DNA of 19,628 bases from JAWPNA01 sp045402695 (lineage in GTDB: Bacteria > Acidobacteriota > Polarisedimenticolia > JACPZX01 > DASXTC01). The stretch lies in contig JAWPNA010000247.1 in assembly GCA_045402695.1 (NCBI GenBank), forward strand, positions 1 through 19,628, read 5' to 3'. Within the stretch, counting starts at the first letter, position 1; the number at the start of each line of letters is the position of its first letter. The notes beneath the pieces were generated by a model. The model was given only the letters and a program-made list of their open reading frames with translations, did no database searches and was not told the DNA's origin. This document shows, one piece after another, positions 6,916-14,200 of the stretch. The translations under genes were made by a program, and so were the position numbers.

Positions 6916-6987
6916 ATGAGGAGGATCACGATGGTAGGGGTCTTCGCCATCGTGGCGTTCTTCTTCATCGTCAAGGATCTGGCCTGA
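6916..6987 (+). CDS. 23-residue single-pass membrane peptide downstream of top6A
   Basis: A tiny open frame begins 28 nt after top6A, with AGGGAGG about 9 nt before its ATG. It has a short basic start (MRRITM), a hydrophobic stretch of about 14 residues (VGVFAIVAFFFIV) and a KDLA end. The pattern, positive N terminus plus one short transmembrane helix, is that of many bacterial small membrane proteins with the N terminus in the cytoplasm. It is probably co-transcribed with top6BA. No family is recognised and function is unknown. Its shortness means chance cannot be excluded; the ribosome-binding site and clean membrane pattern favour a real gene. A second ATG lies at 6931. Confidence 0.5.
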   Translation: MRRITMVGVFAIVAFFFIVKDLA

Positions 6988-7026
6988 ACGGGGAGCCGAC
7001 CAGCACCTGAGAGGATCGTCCGGAAG

Positions 7027-7539
7027 CTACTCGGCGCGCCGGCAGACGGACTGGATGTCGGCGGCGGGGAACCATCGCAGCTCGCCGCGCGGGGTCTGGA
7101 TCAGATAGGCCGGGGCCGAGGGCTGGTTCGGAAAGGCATGAAGCTCCTTGGTCTGCACGACGACACCGAATGCCGCTCCCTTGATGTCCACGAGATGGTC
7201 GCCGGCGGAGAAGGATCGAAGGCGGCCACCGTACAACGGATACCAGACAAATCCGAGAATCCCGACAAGAACGACCAGACAGGCCACGAGCAAACGGACA
7301 TCGTCCAGTTTGCGACTCCGCTGCGTTTGAGGCGCCCTCTCGGCACGGTCGTAGATCTGTCTGGTGGCTGGGTTCTTCAGGATACTGTGGGCATGCTCGA
7401 TTTCGGAGATCGGGGCGCCGCGCTGGTCCGGGGACATCTCCTCGATCATCTCGAAGGAGAGCTGGATCTGCTCGGCGACGGCGTCGGGCTCCACGCGGAG
7501 GAGCTTGTAATAGCCCAGAGAGTCGCGGTGCGGAGGCAT
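7027..7539 (-). CDS. Membrane-anchored degenerate J-domain (DnaJ-like) protein
   Basis: 170 residues. The N-terminal segment looks like a J domain: SLGYYKLLRVEPDAVAEQIQ for helix I/II and AHSILKNPATRQIYDR for helix III/IV. However, the HPD tripeptide needed to stimulate DnaK is replaced by SPD (36-38), and the loop is altered. A single transmembrane helix spans about 81-103 (LLVACLVVLVGILGFVWYPLY). A beta-rich C-terminal part follows (HLVDIKGAAFGVVVQTKELH; AYLIQTPRGELRWFPAADIQSV). The J-like part is probably cytoplasmic and the C-terminal part on the other side; topology is inferred. It lies downstream of the transglutaminase-like gene, 65 nt apart on the same strand. No Shine-Dalgarno is visible; a promoter-like TTGACA lies just upstream. 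Loss of His suggests a scaffold or binding role rather than classic co-chaperone activity. Confidence 0.75.
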   Translation of the reverse strand: MPPHRDSLGYYKLLRVEPDAVAEQIQLSFEMIEEMSPDQRGAPISEIEHAHSILKNPATRQIYDRAERAPQTQRSRKLDDVRLLVACLVVLVGILGFVWYPLYGGRLRSFSAGDHLVDIKGAAFGVVVQTKELHAFPNQPSAPAYLIQTPRGELRWFPAADIQSVCRRAE

Positions 7540-7547
7540 CGCGGCGA

Positions 7548-7576
7548 AACATGATGGGGCCGCGGGGCGTTGTCAA
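7548..7576 (-). promoter_or_regulatory. Possible promoter of the J-like gene
   Basis: On the minus strand a perfect TTGACA (7571-7576) is followed by a 17-bp spacer and CATGTT (7548-7553), a poor -10. The -10 ends 8 nt before the ATG at 7539, so the message would be nearly leaderless. An inverted GCCCGG/CCGGGC pair sits just upstream, but no T-run follows it, so it is not a clear terminator. Confidence 0.35.
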
Positions 7577-7604
7577 GCCCGGTCAGGGGCGGCGCCGGGC
7601 ACCG

Positions 7605-8471
7605 TCAGTCGGAATACAGGTCTCCCGGCTCCGTCGTGCTGAGCGCCCCGGCGGGAACGCGGCCGCCCTCTGAAGAGGCATCGAGGAAGTGGACCTTGTA
7701 ACGTTCGAGATCCGTGAAGTTGATGGGCGAGCTGACGTGGTCGTTCTTGAGCCAGACAGCGAACGAGGAGAAGGCGCTCAGATGGGTGGCCAGCGCCGGG
7801 ATGCGGTTTCCAGCCGAAGCGGTCACGGAAAGCCCATCCCTGACCCTCCGGTGGATCTCGTACACCGACAGGGGGACGCCGGTCTCGTCGGAGTAGAAGG
7901 CGTCGTAAAGGGGGTCCAGGCAGATCCATCGCGCCTCGCCTGCTGGACGGGCCTCGATCACCTCGTGCTGCACCAGGCTCACGTAGCGCGCCAGGATGCC
8001 GAACGACTGGAGAGCCTGCGCGAGCACGTAGTTGTACTGGGCGCAGAATCCTCCCGTGAAGCCGCGCCGGATGTCGCGCAGGATGATCCGCGCATCGATT
8101 GGGGGGTAGGGGTTCGGAATTCCGGGCTCCCACTGTTTCCGCGTCCAGTGCATGAGCCGGATGGCCCGGTCCAGATCCTCGGGGGCTCCCGCGACCACGG
8201 CGTCGAGCCCTTCGCTCGAGCGCAGCTCCTTCAAGGCCGCGGGCGGATCGAATGAAAACCTGAAGCGCGGCGTCGGGCGCACGAGACCGGGATCCACGAA
8301 CATGGGGACGTGGATCTTCTTGCCGGTCTCCTCGCCCGCCCCCGGCGCCGCGGCGGCGGACGGGATCGGAGCGGTGTACCAGGCCATGAGGGCGGCACCA
8401 ATGCCGGCCACCCCGCAGGCGATCATCGCGGCGGGCCACCACCCGGCCTTTCTCTCCAGCGTCACGTTCAT
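7605..8471 (-). CDS. Membrane-anchored transglutaminase-like (papain-fold) protein
   Basis: 288 residues from ATG at 8471; an upstream in-frame start would run into the divergent gene. A short N-terminal cytoplasmic part is followed by one transmembrane helix (about 13-33, AMIACGVAGIGAALMAWY), so the rest is probably periplasmic. The transglutaminase-like core has the expected triad order: Cys143 in GGFCAQYNYVLAQALQSFGI, His169 in QHEVIEA, and Asp186 in WICLDPLYDAFY. Family members include peptidases, amidases and cross-linking enzymes, so the substrate is not predictable. The start codon lies 20 nt from the divergent glycosyltransferase start, and the two may share a promoter region, suggesting a linked envelope role. 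Confidence 0.8.
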   Translation of the reverse strand: MNVTLERKAGWWPAAMIACGVAGIGAALMAWYTAPIPSAAAAPGAGEETGKKIHVPMFVDPGLVRPTPRFRFSFDPPAALKELRSSEGLDAVVAGAPEDLDRAIRLMHWTRKQWEPGIPNPYPPIDARIILRDIRRGFTGGFCAQYNYVLAQALQSFGILARYVSLVQHEVIEARPAGEARWICLDPLYDAFYSDETGVPLSVYEIHRRVRDGLSVTASAGNRIPALATHLSAFSSFAVWLKNDHVSSPINFTDLERYKVHFLDASSEGGRVPAGALSTTEPGDLYSD

Positions 8472-8491
8472 GGATGCGTATAATATCTCCG
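8472..8491. promoter_or_regulatory. Compact divergent promoter with overlapping -10 elements
   Basis: Only 20 nt separate the two divergent ATGs. The plus strand has a perfect TATAAT (8479-8484) 7 nt before ATG 8492. The minus strand has TATTAT (8480-8485) 8 nt before ATG 8471. Both spacings place transcription starts at the start codons, so both messages would be leaderless. No good -35 is seen in either direction. Confidence 0.5.
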
Positions 8492-10414
8492 ATGCGGTCC
8501 CCGCGCCTTCTGATGGCACTCGGCGTCTTCTGGTTCATCGCCGTCCTGCTCGCGTTTCACTTCGGCAGCGATCTCTATCCGCCGGGGGTGCCCCTGAGCC
8601 TCCTGGTCGACCTCGTTCTTCTGATCCTGATCGGGGTTTCCGCGTGGGGGCTCGGCTCCGCGCTGCTCTCTCCCTTGAAGCTCGCTGACGACTCCCCGCA
8701 CGAGACGCCGGTCTTCGAGCTGGGCGCCGGGCTGGGAGGACTGGCGCTCATCGTTTTCGTCGTCGCGGCGACGGGGCTTCTCTACCGGCCCGTCGTCATC
8801 GCGATCCTGGGTGGCTGCGTATCGTTGCTCGCGCGCCGCCTGAAGGCCGGCGCATTCTCCCCCCGCGCGCCGCGGACGGCAGCGGCGCCTCGGCTGAGCC
8901 GCGCCGAAGTCCTGCTTGCGGCGCTGCCCGTGGCGGCCGGCCTCGTCACGCTGGCGGGGGCGCTGGCTCCGCCGGAGTTCTACGACGCGCTCATCTACCA
9001 CCTCGCGGTGCCCGACCTGTACGTCCGGCATCACGGAATGGTCCCGGTGCCTGGCAACTACTATGCGAGCCTGCCCGCCAACATGGGGATGCTGTACGCC
9101 GTCGGCTTGTTGATCCGGGGAGGCGGACTGGCGCAGTCGCTCCACTGGCTGTGCGGTGCGGCCGCGGCGGTGGCGTTGCTGGCTTCCGCCGGACGGCACA
9201 CCGACCGGACGACGGCGCTTCTGGCCTGCGCCGTGTTCGCGCTCACGCCGGGAGTCATGCTGATCTCCACGTACGCGATCGCCGACCTGGGCGTCACACT
9301 GTTCGGCACCCTCTGCTTCGCGGCGGTGCTCAACCTGTGGCGGGGAGGCGGCAGGCGATGGTTGGTAACGGCGGGGATTTTCGCCGGGCTCGCTCTGGGG
9401 ACCAAGCTCACCGCGGCCGCGGTCGTGTGCGCTCCGGCGGCGGCGGCGATCGCGCTGCGACCGGGGCGATCGATCTTCGGGAAGGACGCGCGCCGCGCCC
9501 TCGCAGGGGTGGCCCTTTTCGCCGGCATCGCCCTTCTGCCGCTCGTCCCATGGCTCGCCCGCAACCTCGCCTTCACCGGTAACCCGCTGGCGCCCTACTT
9601 CGGTGCGACCGGCTCACCCGGGATCACGGACGAGATGTCGCGCCGTCTTCCCCCCGGGGCCGGGCCGATCGAGCTGGCGATGCACTACGTGTCGGCGCCG
9701 TGGTCCGTGACGATGAAGCGGCTGGGCGCCGGCGGATACCTGGGCCCGGTCTTCCTCATGTTCGTGCCGTTGCTGATCTTGATGAGGGGCCTGCCGCCCG
9801 TTGTCGCGCCGGCGGCGTTGATGGCGGGCCTGGGATTGGCCGGATGGGCGGCCATGTCGCAGGTCACGCGCTACATGCTGCCCGTGCTGCCGCTTTTTGC
9901 GCTGCTGGCCGCCGTCGCGGCTCGCCGGCTGCACAGATTGGTGAGCTGCGCCGCGCTGGGCTGGGCGCTCGCATACAACGCCCTGATCTTCTTCATCCTC
10001 ATCGAGACGACCGGCAACTACAGGGTTGTCACCGGAGCCGAGACGCCAGAGTCGTACCTCTCGCGCCGTGTGACTTACTATCCGGCCGTCGCCTTTTTGA
10101 ACGACGCGCCTCCCGAGGCGAAGGTGCTGTTCGTGGGAGAGGGACGCGGCTACTACTGCCCGCGCGCCTACGCAGCCACCACCCCCTTCGACGCACCGCT
10201 CCTCGACAGGTACGCGGCATCGGCCGCGAGCGAGGAGGCGATGGTGGCCGCGCTGCGCGCGGACGGCTTCACGCACATGCTCGTCAGCGACCCGGAGCTG
10301 CGGCGCACGCGAAACATCACCACGGACGATCTGATGAAGAGGTTCTTCCCCTCCGGTGGGCTCCGTCTCTTGTTTGAGAGAAACGGCGTGCGCATCTACG
10401 GTCTGGCCGGCTGA
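8492..10414 (+). CDS. GT-C fold membrane glycosyltransferase-like protein
   Basis: Polytopic membrane protein, about 640 residues, with roughly a dozen or more hydrophobic helices. After three or four N-terminal helices, the GT-C signature region occurs: APPEFYDALIYHLAVPDLY (about 159-177), with an acidic residue (Asp165) in the first large periplasmic loop, as in ArnT/PMT-family lipid-phosphosugar-dependent glycosyltransferases. TPGVMLISTYAIADLGVTLF and NLAFTGNPLAPYFG also fit that superfamily. The C-terminal about 120 residues are soluble (EAKVLFVGEGRGYYCPRAY; GFTHMLVSDPELRR), which resembles the soluble tail of several such proteins. Sugar and acceptor are unknown. ATG 8492 is preferred because TATAAT lies 7 nt upstream; ATG 8474 would overlap the promoter. 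No close downstream partner on the same strand. Confidence 0.75.
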   Translation: MRSPRLLMALGVFWFIAVLLAFHFGSDLYPPGVPLSLLVDLVLLILIGVSAWGLGSALLSPLKLADDSPHETPVFELGAGLGGLALIVFVVAATGLLYRPVVIAILGGCVSLLARRLKAGAFSPRAPRTAAAPRLSRAEVLLAALPVAAGLVTLAGALAPPEFYDALIYHLAVPDLYVRHHGMVPVPGNYYASLPANMGMLYAVGLLIRGGGLAQSLHWLCGAAAAVALLASAGRHTDRTTALLACAVFALTPGVMLISTYAIADLGVTLFGTLCFAAVLNLWRGGGRRWLVTAGIFAGLALGTKLTAAAVVCAPAAAAIALRPGRSIFGKDARRALAGVALFAGIALLPLVPWLARNLAFTGNPLAPYFGATGSPGITDEMSRRLPPGAGPIELAMHYVSAPWSVTMKRLGAGGYLGPVFLMFVPLLILMRGLPPVVAPAALMAGLGLAGWAAMSQVTRYMLPVLPLFALLAAVAARRLHRLVSCAALGWALAYNALIFFILIETTGNYRVVTGAETPESYLSRRVTYYPAVAFLNDAPPEAKVLFVGEGRGYYCPRAYAATTPFDAPLLDRYAASAASEEAMVAALRADGFTHMLVSDPELRRTRNITTDDLMKRFFPSGGLRLLFERNGVRIYGLAG

Positions 10415-10511
10415 TCCTGATCTTGACCAGGTCGTCGGATCGGTGTTGACTGTTTCCGGCCGCTAGAGAAAGCGGGCAGGGACAAAGACCACATCCAGAG
10501 AGGTTTGCGAG

Positions 10512-10868
10512 ATGGGAGAGAAGATCGACGCATTCAGAGCGCAGCGCCGGAAGATGAACGAGAGGATCCTCGAGACGGGTACGTTGCAGACCAAGCGCTT
10601 CTTCGCGCTGGACGGCCAGGTATACGAAGAGGGAGTTCTCGGTTCCAAGACCAAGGAGCTGCTGGGCCTCGTGGCCTCCACCGTACTGCGCTGCAACGAC
10701 TGCATCAGCTACCACGTTTTGCAGTGCGCCGATCGAGGGGTGACGCTGCAGGAGTTCGTCGAAGCGCTCGATGTCGCCATGATCGTCGGAGGCTCCATCA
10801 CGATCCCCCATGTCCGCCACGCGCAAGCGATCATCCAGGAGATCGAGGAGGAGGTGGGTCGCGAATGA
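10512..10868 (+). CDS. Carboxymuconolactone decarboxylase/AhpD-family protein
   Basis: 118 residues. The AhpD-like core motif is CNDCISYH: Cys61-x2-Cys64-x3-His68, with the following helix EFVEALDVAMIVGGSITIPHVRHA typical of the CMD family. The CxxC plus His pattern points to a thiol-based redox or peroxidase-reductant function rather than true decarboxylation. The preceding 97-nt gap holds no clear promoter; it includes TTGACT at 10446 without a matching -10, and AGAGAGG before the start acts as ribosome-binding site. It is first in a run of same-strand genes with a ferredoxin-like protein next, suggesting a redox link. Substrate unknown. Confidence 0.85.
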   Translation: MGEKIDAFRAQRRKMNERILETGTLQTKRFFALDGQVYEEGVLGSKTKELLGLVASTVLRCNDCISYHVLQCADRGVTLQEFVEALDVAMIVGGSITIPHVRHAQAIIQEIEEEVGRE

Positions 10869-10904
10869 GGAGGGAGTCCGGGGATGCGCCCCTATGGCGC
10901 GACG

Positions 10905-10913
10905 TGCTATTGT
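10905..10913 (+). promoter_or_regulatory. Possible extended -10 before the ferredoxin-like gene
   Basis: TGCTATTGT, an extended -10 pattern, lies 28 nt before ATG 10942. No -35 is visible. It could be an internal promoter of the 10512-14119 run. Confidence 0.3.
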
Positions 10914-10941
10914 GTGCGGCTCAGGTGGGAGAGATTCCCGG

Positions 10942-11223
10942 ATGCCGCGCGTCACGTTCCTTCCACAGCGGGTCAGCGTCATGGTCGAGGAGGGCACCAC
11001 GATTCTGAAGGCCGCCCGCGAGTTGAAGCTGGAGCTGCGCACCGACTGCGAGTTCGGGTGGTGCGGGACCGATGCCTTCATCATTGTGTCCGGCCAGGAA
11101 AACCTTTCTGAGCCGGAGGAGGACGAGCGGGAGAACATCAAGATGAACCACTTCCCGCCGAACGTGAGGATGGCATGCGTCGCCAGGGTGCGCGGCGACG
11201 TCGTCGTGGAAAGGTTCAACTGA
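10942..11223 (+). CDS. Atypical [2Fe-2S] ferredoxin-like protein
   Basis: 93 residues, plant-type ferredoxin (beta-grasp) pattern: an N-terminal beta hairpin (VTFLPQRVSVMVEEGTTIL), an Ala-rich helix, then the cluster loop DCEFGWCGTDAFIIVSG. The family spacing is Cys-x4-Cys-x2-Cys and a distant Cys. Here Cys36, Cys41 and Cys79 (RMACVARV) are present, but the third ligand position is Asp44. So the cluster would have three Cys and possibly one Asp or other ligand, or be lost. A start at ATG 10942 with GGTGGGAGAG upstream is preferred; a longer open frame from 10810 runs through the preceding gene. Located between the AhpD-like gene and an Sm-like candidate. Confidence 0.8.
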   Translation: MPRVTFLPQRVSVMVEEGTTILKAARELKLELRTDCEFGWCGTDAFIIVSGQENLSEPEEDERENIKMNHFPPNVRMACVARVRGDVVVERFN

Positions 11224-11237
11224 GGGGGACATCCTTC

Positions 11238-11609
11238 TTGGCGGAAGAAAAAGTTCAGCCGAACGCATCCCCTCTCAACCCGGCGCCGGCCTCCGCATCG
11301 GCCGCGCCTCCGTCAGCGCACGCCGCCGCCTCCCCGCGACCGGACGCCGGCTTCCTGCCCGGGCCGGATTATTTCGGCGCCCCCCTGAGGGCCTTCCTCG
11401 AGGGAAAGCGCCGCGATGGCGAGCAGGTCACGATCGAGGTGGGCAAGGTGACCTTCACCGGCCGCATATTCAGGCTGGCTCTGGAAGAGGGCTGGATCGC
11501 TCTGGAGCACATCGATGGCCGCCGGAGGGCCTTCATCATCATGGAAGGTGGCAAGATCAAGACCCAGGACGGCCTGGAGACTCCTCTGCCCGCTGCCGGC
11601 CACAAGTAG
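11238..11609 (+). CDS. Hypothetical protein with possible Sm-like domain
   Basis: 123 residues from TTG at 11238, which has GAGGGGG about 9 nt upstream. An ATG at 11175 would overlap the ferredoxin-like gene by 49 nt and add an Arg-rich start that looks like a shadow. Residues 1-45 are Ala/Pro/Ser-rich and probably disordered. Residues about 49-110 have an amphipathic helix (APLRAFLEGKRRDG) followed by five predicted strands (EQVTIEV, VTFTGRIFRLAL, GWIALEHI, RRAFIIME, GKIKTQ). That is the order of an Hfq/Sm fold. The similarity is by eye, and the domain could instead be another small beta barrel. It lies 9 nt before the ABC ATPase gene and is probably co-transcribed. Confidence 0.65.
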   Translation: MAEEKVQPNASPLNPAPASASAAPPSAHAAASPRPDAGFLPGPDYFGAPLRAFLEGKRRDGEQVTIEVGKVTFTGRIFRLALEEGWIALEHIDGRRRAFIIMEGGKIKTQDGLETPLPAAGHK

Positions 11610-11618
11610 GTCGATCCC

Positions 11619-12353
11619 GTGCTCGAGATCGAGGGACTCACGAAGCGCTACGACGGGTTGACCGCCGTGAAGGATCTTTCCTTCACCGTGCAGCCCGGCG
11701 AGATCCTCGGGCTGATAGGTCCCAACGGAGCGGGCAAGACGACAACCCTCAGGAGCATCGCCGGAATCCTCCCTCTCGCGGACGGGGCGATCCGCATCTG
11801 CGGACGGGATCTGAAGGCCGAGCCCGTGGCGGCCAAGAGCCGCCTCGCTTTCATCCCGGACGAACCGCGGCTGTTCGATTACCTCACCGTGCAGGAACAC
11901 CTGCGGTTTACCGCGCGAATCTACCAGGTGGCCGATGTCGAGGAGCGCAGCGCTGCCCTGCTGGAGGAGCTGGAGCTGTCGGGCAAGCTCGGCGCCCTGC
12001 CGGGCGAGCTGTCGCGCGGGATGAAGCAGAAGCTGGCGATCGCGTGCGGGTTATTGCACGACCCCAAGGCGATCCTCTTTGACGAGCCGCTCACGGGGCT
12101 CGACCCCGTGGGAATCCGCCGCACGAAGGACTCCATCGCCCGCCGGGCCGGCGAGGGGGCTTCCATCGTCGTCAGCTCACACCTGCTGCATCTCGTCGAG
12201 GAGCTCTGCCACAGGATCCTGGTGATCAGGGAAGGGCGCAAGGTGGCCCACGGCACTCTGGGGGAGATCAAGGCGGCCCTTCCCCAGCTTCAGGGAGACG
12301 CCAGTCTCGAGGAGGTCTTCCTTCACGTGACCTCCCTCGACACCACCTCATGA
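11619..12353 (+). CDS. ABC transporter ATP-binding protein
   Basis: 244-residue nucleotide-binding subunit of the ABC-2-type exporter class, acting at the cytoplasmic face of the membrane. Visible motifs: Walker A GPNGAGKTT at 34-42; ABC signature LSRGMKQKLAIA at 131-142, with LSRGM in place of LSGGQ, common in this subclass; Walker B AILFDEP at 151-157; D-loop GLDP; and H-loop SSHLLH with His188. GTG start. It overlaps the permease gene by four bases (ATGA), which implies translational coupling and one complex. The cargo cannot be inferred. Confidence 0.93.
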   Translation: MLEIEGLTKRYDGLTAVKDLSFTVQPGEILGLIGPNGAGKTTTLRSIAGILPLADGAIRICGRDLKAEPVAAKSRLAFIPDEPRLFDYLTVQEHLRFTARIYQVADVEERSAALLEELELSGKLGALPGELSRGMKQKLAIACGLLHDPKAILFDEPLTGLDPVGIRRTKDSIARRAGEGASIVVSSHLLHLVEELCHRILVIREGRKVAHGTLGEIKAALPQLQGDASLEEVFLHVTSLDTTS

Positions 12354-14119
12354 CGAGGGCGTTTCTCTTCCTGTTCTGGCACTCGACCAGGAACCGGCTT
12401 CTCTCCGCGCTCAGGAGACTCAAGAGGCCCAAATACCTCATCTCGTTTCTCGTGGGGGCAACCTACTTCTACTTCTTCGCCGTGCGGCACTGGATCACGG
12501 GCCTGCGAGCGGCGGCCTCTCCGGCGGCTCCCGTTGTGCCGCCCGCCCTGGCCGAGTACGGGGCCGCCCTTCTCATCATGATCGCCGTCGTCGTGGCCTG
12601 GCTGGGCCCCACGCCCGACGCTCCCCTGGCGTTCACGGAGACGGAGATCCAGTTCCTCTTTCCCGCGCCGGTGCCCCGGCGGCGGCTCGTGCTCTGGAAG
12701 CTGATGAGGGGACAGATCGGCGTGCTGGTCACCGTGTTCATCTTCACGATGGTCGTTGCGCGGGGGCTGGCTGCGGGCCACCGCACGGTTTTCTTCGCGG
12801 GTGCATGGCTCGCCTTCGCCACGATGCAGCTTCACCTGACCGGTGTGAGGATGGCGAGGCACAGGCTCAGCCGCCGCCGGGTCGGCTGGGCCACCCGCGC
12901 GGCCGTGACGATGGGGGCGGCGGGTCTTGTCCTCGGCGCCTCGGCGCTGTGGACCTGGCGGCACGTGGGGCCTCCCTCGTCTGAGACGTTTCGTCGGATG
13001 GAAGGCCCAGGAGGATTCGTCGCGTACGCGTCGCGCTTGTTTGAGTCCGGTCCCGCGCTGTGGTTTTTCTACCCTGCCCGGCTGCTGGCAAGGCCGGCCC
13101 TGGCTCCCGGCGCCGGCCCGTTCCTCCTTGCACTTGTCCCCGCGTTCGGGCTCCTCGGGCTGCACTACCTCTGGGTCATCCGCGCCGGTGTGGAGCTTCA
13201 GGAAGGCGCCATCGAGGCGGCGCAGAAAGCAGAGGCGCGGAGGCTGAGAGCCCGCCGCGGCCGGGCCGGCCACGTGAAGCCGATCAAGGCCACCCCGCCG
13301 CCGTTCACTCTGGCGCCGACGGGTCCAGCCGAGGTGGCCCTGCTGTGGAAAAGCCTCATCCACATGACTCGCGGGCTCGGGGGGCTGCGGGCGATTCTTC
13401 TGATCGTCGCGGGCAGCATCGTTTCCAGCCTTGTTTTTCTCAAGTCCACTGGAGGCCGGTCGTTCATTGCGCCGGTCGTCGCCACCATGTGCGCGATGAT
13501 CGCCTTCGCGCTGCTCGTGCTCGGTCCGGCGGTGTTTCGCTCGGACTTCAGGCAGGAGCTGCTGCACATCGATTTGCTCAAGTCGTATCCGCTCGCGGGG
13601 CGCACGATTGTGGGGGGGACCCTCCTCGGGCCCGTGGCCTGCTTGACGATCATCCAGTGGGTGCTGCTGGCGATCTTCGCCGTGCTCGCGGGAGACCTCC
13701 CGATCGAGGGCTTGCCTTGGCCGGGCAGTCCCGGGCTGATCGCCTTGACGGTCGCGCTGATGGCCCTGCCCATCAACCTCGTGTCGGCGCTCGTGCACAA
13801 TGCGGCAGTTCTGCTTGTGCCGGGCTGGGTGACGCTCGGAGCGGCAAGGACGACAGGAGTGGAGCGCTTCGGTCAGGTGCTGATCGCCTCGTTCGGCCGC
13901 TTGGTGGCCCTTGGTCTCAGCCTCCTTCCGGCGGCCGTCGTTTTCGCCGCATCCTGGTTCTTCGCGTCACTGTTCATGGGTGGCGCGGCGGCCATACCCG
14001 TCTCGGCGCTCCCATCAGCCACGGCGCTCTCTGTGGAAGCGTGGCTGGGGATCCAGTTCTTGGGAGCTTATGTCGAGAGATTCGATCCGTCTTCCGAACT
14101 TGATGCGGTCGCCCGGTAG
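12350..14119 (+). CDS. ABC exporter permease (putative ABC_export family)
   Basis: 589-residue polytopic membrane protein coupled by an ATGA overlap to the ATPase gene. It has many hydrophobic helices, a cytoplasmic basic stretch near 285-310, and a short conserved-looking segment AFTETEIQFLFPAPVPRRRLVLWKLMRGQ, characteristic of putative ABC exporter permeases in which the FPAPV...R..L..WK.. region recurs. The second half begins with GPAEVALLWKSLIHMTRG, a second membrane unit. Two ATPases plus this protein probably form the exporter. Cargo unknown. No terminator is evident in the 81-nt gap before the next gene. Confidence 0.8.
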   Translation: MTRAFLFLFWHSTRNRLLSALRRLKRPKYLISFLVGATYFYFFAVRHWITGLRAAASPAAPVVPPALAEYGAALLIMIAVVVAWLGPTPDAPLAFTETEIQFLFPAPVPRRRLVLWKLMRGQIGVLVTVFIFTMVVARGLAAGHRTVFFAGAWLAFATMQLHLTGVRMARHRLSRRRVGWATRAAVTMGAAGLVLGASALWTWRHVGPPSSETFRRMEGPGGFVAYASRLFESGPALWFFYPARLLARPALAPGAGPFLLALVPAFGLLGLHYLWVIRAGVELQEGAIEAAQKAEARRLRARRGRAGHVKPIKATPPPFTLAPTGPAEVALLWKSLIHMTRGLGGLRAILLIVAGSIVSSLVFLKSTGGRSFIAPVVATMCAMIAFALLVLGPAVFRSDFRQELLHIDLLKSYPLAGRTIVGGTLLGPVACLTIIQWVLLAIFAVLAGDLPIEGLPWPGSPGLIALTVALMALPINLVSALVHNAAVLLVPGWVTLGAARTTGVERFGQVLIASFGRLVALGLSLLPAAVVFAASWFFASLFMGGAAAIPVSALPSATALSVEAWLGIQFLGAYVERFDPSSELDAVAR

Positions 14120-14163
14120 CAGCGGGGCCCACCCGCCAGCCTCTGACAGAAACGCCTTCCATG

Positions 14164-14192
14164 TGGACGAAGTGGCTCTTCGCACTTATCAT
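14164..14192 (+). promoter_or_regulatory. Possible promoter of the AmpG-like gene
   Basis: TGGACG (14164-14169), a 17-bp spacer and TATCAT (14187-14192) lie 8 nt before GTG 14201, which has no Shine-Dalgarno. This would be another near-leaderless start. Confidence 0.35.
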
Positions 14193-14200
14193 CCCATTTC

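Noticed and set aside
10810..10941. Longer start for the ferredoxin-like gene.
   Set aside because: The extra residues overlap the AhpD-like gene and do not fit the ferredoxin fold; ATG 10942 with GGTGGGAG upstream is better.
11175..11237. ATG start for the Sm-like protein at 11175.
   Set aside because: It would overlap the ferredoxin-like gene by 49 nt and add an Arg-rich run that is the alternate frame of that gene. TTG 11238 has a good ribosome-binding site.
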